This document shows positions 43,528-55,610 of a stretch of DNA of 64,000 bases, piece by piece. The stretch is from Chlamydomonas sphaeroides. Taxonomy: Eukaryota > Chlorophyta > Chlorophyceae > Chlamydomonadales > Chlamydomonadaceae. Position 1 is the first letter of the stretch. Each line of letters starts with the position of its first letter. The position numbers and the translations under genes are program-made. The stretch covers positions 153,223 through 217,222 of the forward strand of contig BDDC01000007.1 in NCBI GenBank assembly GCA_001662425.1. Direction: 5' to 3'. The notes below the pieces were generated by a model. It was given only the letters and a program-made list of their open reading frames with translations, was not told the origin of the DNA and did no database searches.

Positions 43528-46500
43528 ATGCAGCCTAGCGCATCTGGGCAGCTGTGCGGGCGGCGTAGGCTCAATGCAAGTGTCGCTCCGCGTGCGCTGC
43601 CCTCGCGGCTTGCGTTCGCGGTGCGACGCCCAGCTGAACGGCTCCATGTCGTCAGCAGCTCGCTTGTGGAGGCCCCAGCCGCGAGGCCAAGCACTGCGTC
43701 GTTGGGTAGCCAGGAGCAGCGGCCGCCAGACATCGACTTTGCGGACGTCAACCGCCACAATTTCGCCCAGGTGTTGCCGATCATGCGCGCAGCCATCCAG
43801 GACGCCACCTTCGTGGCAATCGACTCGGAGTTCACGGGCCTGTTCCCGGATGGCGTGTCGGAGGACTACATCGAAGACATCGAGTCGCGCTACGCCCGGT
43901 ACCGCGCCTCGTCAGCGGACTTCATCATCGGCCAGGTGCCAGGGGGCCGTCCGGGGCAGGAACCGGGCAGGGGCAGCACGGCAGCTGGCACGGCCGGGAC
44001 CCCGGCGCACCGCACACTCTGGCCCTGCACCAGCGCCGCTCGCCCGGCCCGCGACCCGACCCGCAGTTTGGCCTGACCGCCTTCAAGTGGCACCCCGCGC
44101 CGCCAGGCGCCTCGGCGCCGCGGGCGGGCGGCCACTGGGAGGCGCGCACCTTCAACGCCTACGTCTTCCCGCGCCCGCTGGATAACCTGGGCTGGGACCG
44201 GCGCTTCAGCTGCCAGGCCTCCTCCCTCACCTACCTGGCCAACCAGGTGGGGCCGGAGCGCGACATGGGCTACGGGGATGGGGCCCGTAACGCTTTCAGT
44301 CCGAACCGCGGCCCTCTTTTGGGACCATTAAGGGGCCCTGCTCGGCTTTCACGGGGCCCAGCCGTGGGCCCGCGGCGATCACAGCGAGGAGCCCGGCCGC
44401 AACCCACAGGCAGGCCGACCGGCCGATGGCCCTGGCGGGTGCTCCTGTTCACGGGGCCGCGGCCAGGCCCAGGACAACGGCCCTGTGCATGTGCATGCCG
44501 TCATCGGTCCCGCGTCGTGTTACTGGTACTGGCGTCGCCCTGGCGCCTGGCCCACACACCACACCGCACCGCTACCCGCACACATCAGATTCACCCGGCA
44601 TGCCACGCTCATGCACGTCCAGGGCTTTGACTTCAACCGCATGATCCGCGACGGCATCGGCTACGCGCCGCTCTCGCTGCTGGCCTCCAAGGTGGCCAGC
44701 CTGTCGACCGAGCTCAAGGAGCAGCTGGACAACCAGGTGCGGCCGCAGGCCTGTCCAGCTCAACATCCGTCCATGAGAGCCATGCCGTCATACGTATGCG
44801 ACCTCAATGGTACACATGGTTATGTGACAGCACGGTTGCCTACCGCATTGAGCGGCTGGACGACCAGATGCGGCGCGTCTTACCCATAACTTGCTATAAC
44901 CATCACGTCATCGTAGGTCTTCTGCCAGAGCTAAGGTAGCCGGCTAAGCAGACCCGCATCCCTACACGCAACAGGCGCGCTCTGCGCAGGGCCGCACGCC
45001 GGCCGAGGAGGAGGCCATGGCGGGCTGGCGGCAGGCCGTCCGTTCCTGGCTGGCCAGCGGACAGCCGGAGCTGGAGCTGCCGCTGCCGGCCAGCCGCCGC
45101 CAGCAGCTATTGCTCAAACTGCTGGTGCAGCAGGAGTTCCAAGTGCCGTCCGCCGGCTACCCACCCTTTGCTCTGGACGAGGTCCGGTCAGGCGGAGGCA
45201 GCGCCGGCAGCAGCGGCGAGGAGAGCGAGGGCGAGGCCGAGGAGGAGGAGGATGGCGGCCGCGGCGGCAGCTCAGGCGGCGGGCTGCTGCGGCTGCGGCG
45301 CGTGGAGGCGTGGCGGCCAGAGCTGCTGTCGTCCGCGCGGGGGCTGTCGGGGCTGACGGCGCGGCAGCGGATAGAGCTGGTGGCGGAGGTCAAGGGCTTT
45401 TCGCAGGTGCGAGTGCATCGGTGCGTGGGTGCGGGGACCTGAAGTGCACTGGGACGTGCCTTCCAGACGGGCCGTGAACGCGAGGGCGGCTCGGAGCCGA
45501 AGTTGGAATGCGCTCGCCCCTACCCGGCGGCCTCTCCCACCGCGCCCTCCCTGCTGCCCCCTTCGCATCCACGCCCGCGGTCTGCTGCCCCTCTCACCGG
45601 CCCACACGCCCCGCGTCCCTCCCGTCCCCCGACCAGGTGGTCGAGGCGCTGACCGAGGCCCGGAGGCCCGTGGTGGCCCACAACGGCGCCTTTGACCTGG
45701 TGTACATGCTGGCCCAATTCGTGGCGGCGCCGCTGCCAAAGGCCTGGCCCGAGTTCAAGTCGCTCGTGCAGCGAACCTTCCCGGCCGGACTGTACGACAC
45801 CAAGCACGTGGCGCAGCAGCTGGCGGCGTCGTACGGCCTGCCGCTGGCGGACACGTCGCTGGGCGGGCTGTACGGCAGCCTGACGGATGAGTCTTGGCTG
45901 CGCGCCAACGGCCTGGCGGCGGGCCGCTCCGCGGCGGCGCCGGGCCTGCCGGAAGTACGGCACGCGCCAGGTTTCAGTTCGTACGAGGGCGTGGCGGTTG
46001 CCAGCAAGGCGCACGAGGCCGGTTTCGACGCGTACATGACGGGCGCCGCGTTCGCATGGCTGCTGGGGATAGCGGACGTCAAGGCGGCGGGTCGGGCGGC
46101 GGCCAAGCCCGACGGCACTGTTGCCGACGGCGAGGCGGCGGTGGAGCCGTCGACATCGACGTCGGCGGCGGACGCCGCCGACGCCGCGGTGCTGCAGGCG
46201 CTGCTGCCGTACCGCGGTCGCATCCATCTGATGAAGTCGGACCTGCCGTACATTGACCTGTACGGCGCGGATCCCGTGCCGCGGCGGCCGTCTGTCGTGC
46301 ACGTGTCGGGCATCACGCCCAACACGCGCGCGGGATTCGTGGCGCAGCGCTTCGTTGCGGCGGGCTTTGGGCCCGTGCAGGTGGGGCGGGGCCTGTGCTC
46401 GCTGAACGGGGCCGGAACGATTCCGTGATGGGGCGGGGTCCTCGGCACACGGTTCGCATGGGTGACAGGGCTGCTGCATGGCATCCCGTCACCGGGGTGC

Positions 46501-47638
46501 GGCCACATGCGGGTCGTGGCGCCGGGGCGCTGCTGCGGACCTAACCACATGCGTGGCCTGGACGCAGCTCCGTTGGCTGCCCGCCTGCCTTGGCGGGCCC
46601 CGTGGCTCCCCTGCTCCAGCCCCCTTGACGGGGCACCGCTGGGCGCACGCGCTGTGGCTCGCCGCCCGCGACCCGCCACCTGCCCTGGGGCCGCTGTCGG
46701 CCATGCCCACCCTCATGTTGCCCTGCTGCCCTCGACGCCGCCCCTTTCCTACCTGCCAGGTGTCGATGCAGCTGGACGCAAAGGGCGGTGCCGTGGGGGC
46801 GCTGGTGCAGCTGCCCAGCGTGGACATGGTGCAGCGGGCGCTGACGCACGCGCGGCGGAACTGGAAGACCTTCGTCGTGGTCACGTACGCTGAGTGGCAG
46901 GTGGCGCAGCGACAGAAGAAGACTGCCGCAGCCGGCGGCGGTGGTGCGGGCGGCGCCGGGGCCCGGTCTGCGCCGCGGGCAATAGCCGCCCCGGCGGCGG
47001 AGGCGGCGGGGCAGCATCACGGCGGGGAGCCGGGGCCGTCGTCCTCGGCGTCGGCGGGGCCGGCGGCGGCGGACGCGGAGGCGGGGACGTCGGCGCAGGT
47101 GGAGCGGCAGCGGCTGAAAGAGTTCACGCAGCGCGTGGCGGTGGCGACGGCGGGGGTGTCGCGGCGGCCACCAAAGCAGCAGCCGGCGGCCGAGGAGGAG
47201 CCGGCCGCGAGCGGGGCCGGGGCAGGTGACGGAGCGGCGGCAGCGGCGGCCGAGCCAGCAGCGGCGGCGGAGCCGGCTGCGGGGGCAGCGGCGGCGGAGC
47301 CGGCGGCGGCTCCATCAACGTCTGGGCGAGGCGATGACGGGCCCGCCATGGCGGGGGTGCCGACGGCTGCGGCAGGATCAGCCAACGGCGATGCGGCGGC
47401 GGCGGGTTCGGACGGCGGCTCGGGGGCAGGGACTCTCGGGGACGATGGCGAGGACGCCGCCACCAAGTCCCGGCGGAGGATGGAGCTAGACGAAAGGGCG
47501 GCGGCCGCCGCCGCGGAGCGGTTGCGGGAGCTCGCGGCTGCGACGGCGCGGCTGCGAGAGGCGCAGGCGGGCAGCGGGGCAGGTGGGAGTGGGGGAGGCA
47601 AGCCCCTGCATCGACCGGAGCGGCCGGTGCGCAAGTGA
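43528..47638 (+). CDS. PARN: PARN-type poly(A)-specific ribonuclease (DEDDh nuclease)
   Basis: PARN removes poly(A) tails from the 3' end; the plant relative acts on mitochondrial transcripts. Six exons: 43528-43935, 44067-44246, 44623-44736, 44975-45406, 45637-46380, 46760-47638. All junctions are phase 0 and give 918 residues. The first 50 residues are Arg/Ser/Ala-rich with almost no acidic residues, which suits an organelle presequence. Catalytic residues are visible: FVAIDSEFTGL (D, E), VVAHNGAFDLVYML (D), and KAHEAGFDAYMTG (H, D). FGLTAFKW, GFDFNRM and the GFDAYMTG block follow family order. An acidic insertion (GEESEGEAEEEEDGG) sits before the nuclease core resumes. The region after residue about 650 is a domain with RNWKTFVVVTYAEW, then a 240-residue Ala/Gly-rich tail ending KPLHRPERPVRK. 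The start of exon 4 (44975 or 44990) is not certain. Confidence 0.87.
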
Positions 47639-47828
47639 GGGCGCTGTGTGAGGGCGCCGTTGAGCTTGCCTCTAGACCGCGGCTCTGCTCGCGTGTATGT
47701 CAAGGATGGCTGACGGGTTTGCATGAAAAGATGCCGCGCCTGCTTCATGCGTTGCCGAAATGAGAGCCTTGGGCCAGGGGAATGCACACAGCTGCAACTG
47801 AGCCATCGGGCCCATTTTACTGCATCAT

Positions 47829-47971
47829 CAGCGTGCAAGTCAGTGGAGCCCAACGGGCCCAGGGTTGACTAGGAGGCTTGCCCGATGAGGCCAAAGCGAA
47901 GGTGCCAGCGCAGGCCAGCAGGCGCGGTGATTACGCCGGTATCAGAGCCCAAGCCCTTGACTTGCACGCTG
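47829..47971. repeat. Perfect 14-bp inverted repeat, 115-bp spacer
   Basis: cagcgtgcaagtca at 47829-47842 is the exact reverse complement of tgacttgcacgctg at 47958-47971. It could fold in a 3' UTR transcript or mark a small element; no target duplication was seen. Confidence 0.8.
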
Positions 47972-48045
47972 GTGAGTAGTTGAAAGCCCTACATTCCTAG
48001 GTTGGTGGCTCGACAGAGCCTCCAAGCCTGGTTGGCGAATTGCCG

Positions 48046-48050
48046 TGTAA
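48046..48050 (+). promoter_or_regulatory. TGTAA, possible PARN poly(A) signal
   Basis: TGTAA on the plus strand 408 nt after the PARN stop, within the usual 3' UTR range for chlorophycean genes. No closer copy exists. Confidence 0.4.
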
Positions 48051-48381
48051 GCAGCATAAGACCGACAAGGGGACTGCAGTTGAAGTTGAGCCAGCGGGCA
48101 TTGCAAAACGCACGAGCGAGCGAGCGCAGCGCAGGTCTCCCAACCCGCGTGTCCGAGAGTCACAGGCAGCCCTGCAGTAAGCGTCCAAGCGTCCCCGTCT
48201 CATACCTATCACGCCCGTCCTGCTGGCCCTCCCACGCCCACGCCAACTCTCCAACCGCGCACAGCCAACCGCCAGGCACTCACCATTACGCACCCACGGC
48301 CCCCCCCAGTGTAGCGGACCTCACCCTCCCCACACATACTCTAGCCCCTTGTGGCCTCAGGGCCTTCGGCCTCTTCGCCCC

Positions 48382-51300
48382 TCAGCGGCGCCGCAGGCTC
48401 TGCAGGAAGTCCTGCGCCTCCGTGTACCGCATGTACAGGCTGTTGATGAGGTCGTCGGTGCTGCGGAAGCCCTGGCCCCCGTCGCCGCCCGGCGTCGCCG
48501 TCAGCGGCGGCTGTGACGCCGGCGGCTGCCCAGCTGCGGCGCCCACAGGCGGCGCCGCATGCGCCCGCTGGGCCTGCGGCTCGGCGGCGGCGTCAGCTTG
48601 CGCCGCTGCCCACGGGCCCAGCGCAGGCCCGGCCGCCCCTAGCCCGTCAAGGATGCTGCCACCGGCGGGCTGGCCCGGCCGCAGCCCCGGACGCAGAGCG
48701 CCGTGTCCGTAGACGCCGCCGCCGTGTGCCGAGCCAGCGCTGGCGGCAGACGGCCCGCCAAGCGCCGGCGCTGGGCCGCGTGCGCTGTCCAGGCTCGCGC
48801 GCAGCGCCATCGCCTGGCCTGACCCGGCGCCGCCGCCACTGGCCCAGCCGCCGGCGGTGGCGGTGTCGAGGCTGGCGCTGTGCGGCCGGGCCCCGCCCGC
48901 CGGCGAGCCGACCGGCCCACTGGCCTCGCTCGCCGTGGGCCCCCCCGCGGCCGCCGCCGAGGCCACTCGCTGCATGAGGCTGCCCGGCTGGAAGGAGAAG
49001 GCCGGCTGCGGCATGGGCGTGAAGCTGCCGGGCCGGACCGCGCCGCCCGCAGAGTGCGGCTGCGAGCCGGCCATGCCCGCGCCGCCCCAGGCCGGGGCCG
49101 CGCCTGCGTCGGGCGCCGCGCTGCGTCCGGTGGTCCAGGCGGCGTCCGTCGCATGCGCCTGCACCGCTGCGCCCGCCTGCGGCTCCCAGGCCCTGCGGCC
49201 GTCGCCCCAGGCCGCGCTGCCGGAGGGCGCTGGCTCATGCGCCGCTGGGGGCGCGCGCGTCGCCAGACCGTGCCCGTGCCCGTCCTGCCGCGCCGCGGGC
49301 TCAGGGCTAGACCGCCTCGCTGGGACCGCTTCTACGTCGGGGCGGTCCTGCGCCGCCCACGCCGCTGGCCGCTCCGGCAGCACCGCGGTCGCGCCTGCAG
49401 AGCGCGGCCGCGCTGGCGAGGACTGCTGAGCGCCAGGCGCCGCTGCGCTGGATGCTACGTAGGCGCCCGGCGAGGCCGCACCAGGGCTGGCCGGCAAGCC
49501 CGGCTGCTGCGGCGAGGGCTGGCGCTTGACGCACACGTCCATCTCGCACTCCAGGAAGCGCACACGCCCCTCCAGCACCGTGACACGCGCCTGCAGCGCC
49601 TCCTGGCTCTGCCGAGCCTCCAACCTGCACACGTGAACAGGGAGCGGCGAGAGGCCGGTGACGTCAAATCTCCCCGACACCGGCTACCCCCAACAGAGGA
49701 AACCTGTCAAGCCCCCAGGACCCCGCCCCGAGTGCAACCCGGCTCTGGCCCAGGCGCCGGCTTCCGCTCGACGCTCGCCGCACCTGCAGCGCTCCAGCTC
49801 GGCCTCCGCAGCTGCCAGCTTGCCGCGCAGCTCCGTTAGCTGCTGCTGCGTATCGCGCTCCAGCCGCGCCATCTGCGCCGACAGGTCGGCCGCATCGCCG
49901 CCATGCGCACGGCCGTGCTGGCCGGAGCCGTACGACGCAACAGCGCTCACTGGTGCAGCCAAGGCCCCGGCGCTGGCCGCCCCAGGCACCGGCCCTCCGA
50001 ACCACGACTGCGGCTGAGCCCCAGCCCCAATGGCAGCTGTTGTGTGTGGCTGGGCAGCTGACGATTGGCCAGGGGCCGAGGCGGCGGCTCTCCCTGACGC
50101 GCCGTTGCTCCCTGCCACCGCACCACCCGCCCGGGGCTCCAGCCCCAGCCCCAGGCGCCGGTCCTGGTCTGGCTGGGACCCATCCCGCTCCAGCTCCTGC
50201 GCCGTGTGCTGCGACGCAGCCCAGGCCCGCGGCTCTGGTTCCTCCTCGGCCGCCTCGGAGCCGCAGCCTGGCGCCACCTCGCCACCCTGGCCCTCCGAGC
50301 CGCCCAGCTCTTGGCTTGAGTCCGCGTCCTCGTCCGCGCGGCGCTGCTGCGGCACCTTGCCCGGCCCGAAGAAGCGGCTGAAGCTCCACTCGTCCACGTC
50401 CCGAGCCATGTAGCCTACGCCTGCTGCCCCGCCCCGGCCAGCCGAGCCGGGCCCAGCCGCCTGCCCCGGCGGCGCCTGCTGCTGCCCGGAGCCCGGCGGG
50501 ACAGGCTGCTGCTGGGCTGCGCCCCGCCAGCCGGGGTGCGGCACGGTGCTGGCCTGAGGCCGCCGGGTGTCGCTGCCGGCCGCCGCCGATGCGGCCGGCT
50601 GCTGCCACTGCGGGGTCACCTGCGCGAGGGCCTGCGGCCCAGGCCGCTGTGCCACTGACGGCTGCTGCTGCTGCTGCCAGGCAAAGGCCGCGGACTGCGC
50701 CTCCCCCAGCCCGCCAGCCGCCTGCCACCAGGCACTGCTGTCCGGCCGATCTGCGCACAGGAAACCACGTTTTGTCTGCACTTCTGCATTTCAAGCCACA
50801 TTTTGCCTTTGCGTGCTACCCTACCTACCCCCATTGCCCGTCGTAAGCCCACACACGGACATACGGCCGCATGCCTACCTGCCCCCAGCTCGAAGTCCAG
50901 GCCCAGCGCCATGCCTCCGGCCGCGGCCTCGCCGCCGCCATCAAACTCCGGGTTCATGAACCATGTATGGATTGGCTGCGCTCCCGGCTGCTTGCGTGGC
51001 TGTGAAGCGGCCGCCAGCCCGGACGCGGCGGGTGCTGCCGCGCCAGTCAGCCGAAAGGTGAGCTCAAGTGGGTCACCAGCCCGCTGCTGCCCAGCGGCTG
51101 GTGAGGGACGCAACCCCGCGGCCGACTTGCCTGCAAGCGTAGCGGCATGATGCCGAGGCGTTGAAAGAGCAGCGCAATGAGGCAGCGGGTTAGCGCAACC
51201 CCCCATGCACGCACCGGCGCCGTTGGCGGCCCCCGCCCCGGCCGGCAGCGGCGAGGGCGTGGCGATGAGGCGCTTGGGCTTGTAGACGGACTGCGCGCCG

Positions 51301-52265
51301 TCGGTGGCGTTGGGCAGGTGCTGCGGCGCCAGCACCTGCTGCACCTCCACATCGTCCGCATTCCGTACCACCTGCTGGGAGAGACAGGGCGGCATCACTG
51401 TCTGCATGAGCGCCCAAGCCGAGGGCGGATTAGGACCGGGCCCAGGTAAGGTGGCCATGGGACAGCGCAGGGCGTGGGCAGACATACCCTGATGATTGGG
51501 CTTCTTGAGCGGCCAACGATGGGACTGTTGCGTTTAGGGCCCGCTAGCCGAGCGCTGGCTTGCTCCTGGGGCTGCGCAGACAAGAGGCACGTGTCGTACA
51601 GGGAAGCGCTGGCTAGGGACGGGCAGAGCAAGTGCAACAGGCAAGCAGTACGGACGAACGGAAGCCCTGTGTACCTGGCGGGTGGCCTTGAGCGCGGCCA
51701 GGCGCTCCTGCCGGACCTCATCATTGTGCAGCTTCTTGCACACGGCAATGACGTCGCATAGGAGCATTACTTTCCGCTCGGCAAACCCCTGCTCGAAGAA
51801 CTGCGCTGGCGTGAGGACCGTCCGGACATTTAGCACGTCCCGGAAGAGCCGGAAGCTGGTCTCCACGAAGCGCTGATCCGTCTTGCCGGCGAGCTGCGAG
51901 GGATGGTGAGACGGGAGGGGTGATGCGGCGTTGAGGCCCGCAGAGCAAGCCGTGTGAGGGGCACGCCATCACGCCCACCACGCTACCCACCTCGAAGCCA
52001 CTGCGCACAATAAATCGTGCCACATGTCGCGAGAACTTGAGCAGTGCAAAGGATAGAAGCGGCAGCAGGGCGATGGGGTCGCCCAGCCGCAACCTGCAGT
52101 CCACGCTCGGTCAACATTCTAGGACAACCAAGCGGCAGACACCGCCGTCCGCAAGTGTCGCGTTCATCAAACGCACCCGACTTCATCGGGCTCCACAGGA
52201 CATTTGATGGCCTTGAGCTCGCGCAGGAACCTTTGCAAATTCCCGTGTAGGTCGCCCGTCGCCAT
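48382..52265 (-). CDS. CEP44: CEP44 domain protein (centriole-associated)
   Basis: CEP44 is a centriole-lumen protein that binds microtubules and is needed for centriole-to-centrosome conversion in animals. Seven exons: 52265-52177, 52093-51991, 51893-51675, 51371-51215, 51130-50879, 50750-49784, 49624-48382. They join in frame to 1,009 residues. Residues 1-137 align along the CEP44 domain: MATGDLHGNLQRFLREL, PDEVG/LRLGDPIALLPLLSF, FVETSFRLFRDVLN, LTPAQFFEQGFAERKVMLL, then CDVIAVCKKLH. Human CEP44 opens the same way. The remaining 870 residues are Ala/Gly/Gln-rich with two short coiled coils (QMARLERDTQQQLTEL and QEALQARVTVLEGRVRFL) split by an intron, and a conserved-looking end FRSTDDLINSLYMRYTE. 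The protein is more than twice the animal length. Confidence 0.85.
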
Positions 52266-52763
52266 ACAGGCTGTCACTATAACCGTCAAGAGATGTGCTT
52301 AATGTACGTGCATTGCGGCTGCTCGTAGCTTGGCCAACGCGCTAGCTGTCGGGACATTGTCAATTTGGACGTGCTATGCCCTTGGCAGCAGAGCTGGGCA
52401 GCCTCGTCAGAGGATTCGATTATGTTGAGTGTCCATGAATGGGCAGCTGGGTCACAGCGCGAGCGGGCAAGCCCTCGCCTGCATCGGCATTCTTTCAACA
52501 AAAGCGGCCCTCCGCCCCCTGCTGTGTAGGAAGCAAAAGTAATTGAACACTCTTACATTAAGCACAAATTGAAGCAGGTCTTGGCCTTCTGGTGAAGTGC
52601 CTTCGTCACGCTTCGGCTAGCCGTCTCGACCTCTCTGCAGCTCTCCCAGCTATCACTGAACGCTGTTCAGTGTTGGGCTGTACGTGCAAGCTCCTAGGGC
52701 TGGCCGCCGCCGTGACCCCGACATCGCGAACGCCGCTAGGCACGTAGCCGGCGGAGCCTTGCC
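52266..52763. promoter_or_regulatory. Divergent promoter, CEP44 / CCDC137-like
   Basis: 498 bp between start codons, AT-richer than the flanks. It must hold both promoters. No definite TATA box or other motif was found. Confidence 0.5.
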
Positions 52764-55006
52764 ATGGGCAAGGGCATAGCGCAGCGGCGGCGTCTGAAGC
52801 GCGCTCTGGATGCATCGTATGGGAACCTACACAAAATAGCGGTGAGGTTCGGGGCCGGCCGGGCAGCCAGCGGCGCCGCGTGCCTCCTGCTGGCCGAAGA
52901 CCTGCAGCGCCGGTCCTGCGGCACAGCAAGCCCGACGTCCTTGTCGCCACGCAGAATGGCAAAGGTCTGCCTCTGCCAAAGCTTGATGCGCCCAAGCCGG
53001 AGACGATGCCGGCCTCGCTGCGCAAGATGCTCGCGCTCAAGGTGCGCCACGTTCCAGCGGGCGCCCCGACGCACTTTCCAGCCACGATCGACTGCTGCCG
53101 GGGCCACTCGCCAACGCCACACATACCCTGTCGACCCTTGCAGGCGGTAGCAGAGAAGCAGCAGCACCACAAGGCCAAGCGCGCACGGACTGCTGGCGAG
53201 CAGGCGCCCGCAGGTGGGGCCCGCAACGCCCCACACCAGATCCCCCCGCCGCCTGCCCTACCCTACCCTCCCAAACACGACCCCTACCCCACCTCCGCCA
53301 ACTCTTCTCACAGCCGGTAAATCCTCCAAACCCGACGACGACGACAGCGACAGCGACGGCGACGGTCCGTCGACCTCCGGCCGCAACGCTGCTGCCAAGC
53401 AGTCGGGCCTGGACACGGGCCAGGGCCAGGGCCGCAAGGGTTGCGCCGCGGTGGTGGGCGGTAACCCCTTCCTAACCACGGACGAAGCGCGCAAGCTCAA
53501 GGATCGCAAGAAGGAGTACCTGAAGCGCAAGCAGGACCGGCGGAAGCGGGTCGGCGGCGCGCCGCTGCCGCTGGTGGAGAAGGAGCTGGAGCTTCGGGAC
53601 AAAGTCAAGTTCGGGGAGGTGAGGCAGCGGCAGGAGGAGGCGGGCCAGGGAGGTGGACAGCAGGCGGCTGTGTGGCACGGGCTGAGGAGGTGCAGAGGAG
53701 AGTGGACGCCGTGGAGGGGGGCCTAGGCGGTGTGGTATGCAACGAGGCCGGGGCTCGTTCAGGTGGAGGGACTTGCCCAGCGGAGCGCCACATGGGGCGG
53801 GAGGGTCCGAGGCTCTGCCTGCCGGCTCGCTGCCGCTCCCGATGCTGTGGTCTGGCGCCGGACACCGCACTGCCTTCACGCACTTACGCGCTCGTCTTGT
53901 GACCCGGCCCCGTGTCCCGGCCCCTGTCCCTGCCCCCGGCCCCTGCAGGTGGTTCATGCTCCGCTGGAGATACATCTAAAGCGCAAGCACTGGGCGCAGC
54001 AGCAGGAGAAGACAGCCAACGAGCGCTGCAAGCAGGTGCGTGGTCCCCTGGTGGACTCCCCGACAGCCTAGCTTGCACAGCTCGCGCGGCCGTCCTCGAA
54101 GAGAGGCACATCACCTAGAGCCCAGCGCCCACGCCAAGTTAACCTGTGTGCCTATCCCGTCTCTTGCATCCTCTGGCTCCCGCTTCCCGCCTCCGCTCAG
54201 ATCTTTGTGCAGCAGATGGAGGCGGCGCAGCAGCGGATGATGGGGGCCACAGCCGACGAGGGGCTGGCGCTGGGGGCGGGGGTTAAGGCGGCGGGGGCCA
54301 AGGCGGCGGGCAAGGGTGGCGCCAAGGCGACCCCTTCGGCTGGCAAGGCGGGGCCGGGCAAGGCGGGGCCCGGGCAGGCGCAAGGCGCGGGCGGCAAGAA
54401 GCGCAAGGCCGAGGTGCGTGCCAGGATAGGGCTCGCGTCTCTCGAGTTGGATGCGCTGGCGCTGGGAATAGCACCCAAGGACGACGGATTGCGTCTTGGC
54501 GCACTTGCCCCACTTGCGGTTGTTCAACCTCTGTCCTCACCCGCCAGCCCTCGCCTGCCTCTGTCCCGCTCCGCAGCCCGACCCGGAGGCCGAGGCGCTG
54601 CGGCTGGCGGTAATAGAGTCGTACCGCGCCGCCAAGAAGGGCGGCAGCTACCACAACGCGGCAGTGGGTGAGCAGGGAGGGCGGCGGGATGCTGGGAGCT
54701 AGGGCAGGGGTGGCTGGTGCAGGCCAGCGGCGGCTCGCGAAAGGCACTGAACGCAAACATATCGCTGCGCTGGCTCCTGTCTCATGGTGTGCTCCTGCTG
54801 CTATTGCCGCCACTCCTGACGAACCCCTGTTCCGCGCAGGCAATGCCACCATGGGCTCGCTCGCGCAGCTGGCGGTGCGGGGCGCGGCGGCGGCAGCAGG
54901 GCCAGGGGCGGGCGCGGCGGAGGGGCCGGGGGGCGGGGGCCAGGGCGGCAAGAAGAAGAAGGCCAAGGGCAAGGGCGGCAAGCCGGGCACTCACACGCTG
55001 GCGTGA
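52764..55006 (+). CDS. Basic nuclear/nucleolar-type protein, CCDC137-like
   Basis: Probable nucleolar or nuclear protein; no enzymatic domain. Later exons are clear: 53144-53213, 53314-53618, 53949-54035, 54201-54413, 54576-54667, 54840-55006. Exon 1 (MGKGIAQRRRLKRAL) starts at 52764 and exon 2 ends at 53041 (KPDVLVATQNGKG, SLRKMLALK). Their junction is unresolved: the donor at 52842 (phase 0) does not match the acceptors available, whereas the earlier donor in GCATC-GTATGG (phase 2) would. The core DRKKEYLKRKQDRRKR followed by VKFGEVVHAPLEIHLKRKHW resembles the basic coiled region and FGEVV block of animal CCDC137. After it come EALRLAVIESYRAAK and a C-terminal KKKKAKGKGGK tract, a likely nuclear or nucleolar signal. 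The family name is tentative; the gene itself is well supported. Confidence 0.6.
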
Positions 55007-55610
55007 GGCGGGGCGCGTGCAGGCTGGGGGGCGGCGGATGGTGGGCGAGCGGTGAGGCGGGGCGTTGGTTGTAAGCGTCTGGCGGCAATGGCGGAAAGTC
55101 GGTTGGGCTGACTGACGGCGCGCGTCTCACCGCAGGCAGCGGCTTGCAGCGCCTGACCCCAACGCAACTCGATCGAGTAAACAACGATGCGCTCGCGTCC
55201 GGGGCGCTGTAGGCTACGGTAGCCCCGGTGGCCCTCCTCGCCGCCTCGCCTCCTCCCGTCCTCCCCTTCAGCCGCAGCAGCCCCGCCGCTGCACCGGCCA
55301 AGCCGGCCACCAATCGCCCACGACCAGCCATACCAACGGCCTCAAGCCCACTGGTGATGAGGGTTCACGTCGTCGTGGTATGTTGCAACCCCATACAACA
55401 AGCCACAGGTTCACAGCGCCCTCATATCGCATCCTGAGGCACCTCACGAACCCCACACGCACAGTCCCACACGCGCCGGCTGCACCCCAACCCGGATGGA
55501 GGCTAGGCGAAGCCTCATCCTCACACACTCTGGCAACGTTGTAGTATAGTACTACCACAACCTCCACCGCAACCCCATGCCGACACCCCCACACCCGCTC
55601 CCGTGCCCGC
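55007..55610. other. Convergent intergenic region, CCDC137-like / helicase
   Basis: 3' UTRs of both neighbours. It includes TGTAA (plus) at 55070-55074. No coding sequence or notable repeat. Confidence 0.6.
55070..55074 (+). promoter_or_regulatory. TGTAA poly(A) signal of the CCDC137-like gene
   Basis: TGTAA 64 nt after the stop codon on the coding strand. Confidence 0.55.

Larger units (their letters stand above)
47639..48381. other. Convergent intergenic region, PARN / CEP44
   Basis: 3' UTRs of PARN (plus) and CEP44 (minus). A plus-strand TGTAA at 48046-48050 lies about 0.4 kb after the PARN stop. It contains the perfect 14-bp inverted repeat listed separately. No gene seen. Confidence 0.55.
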
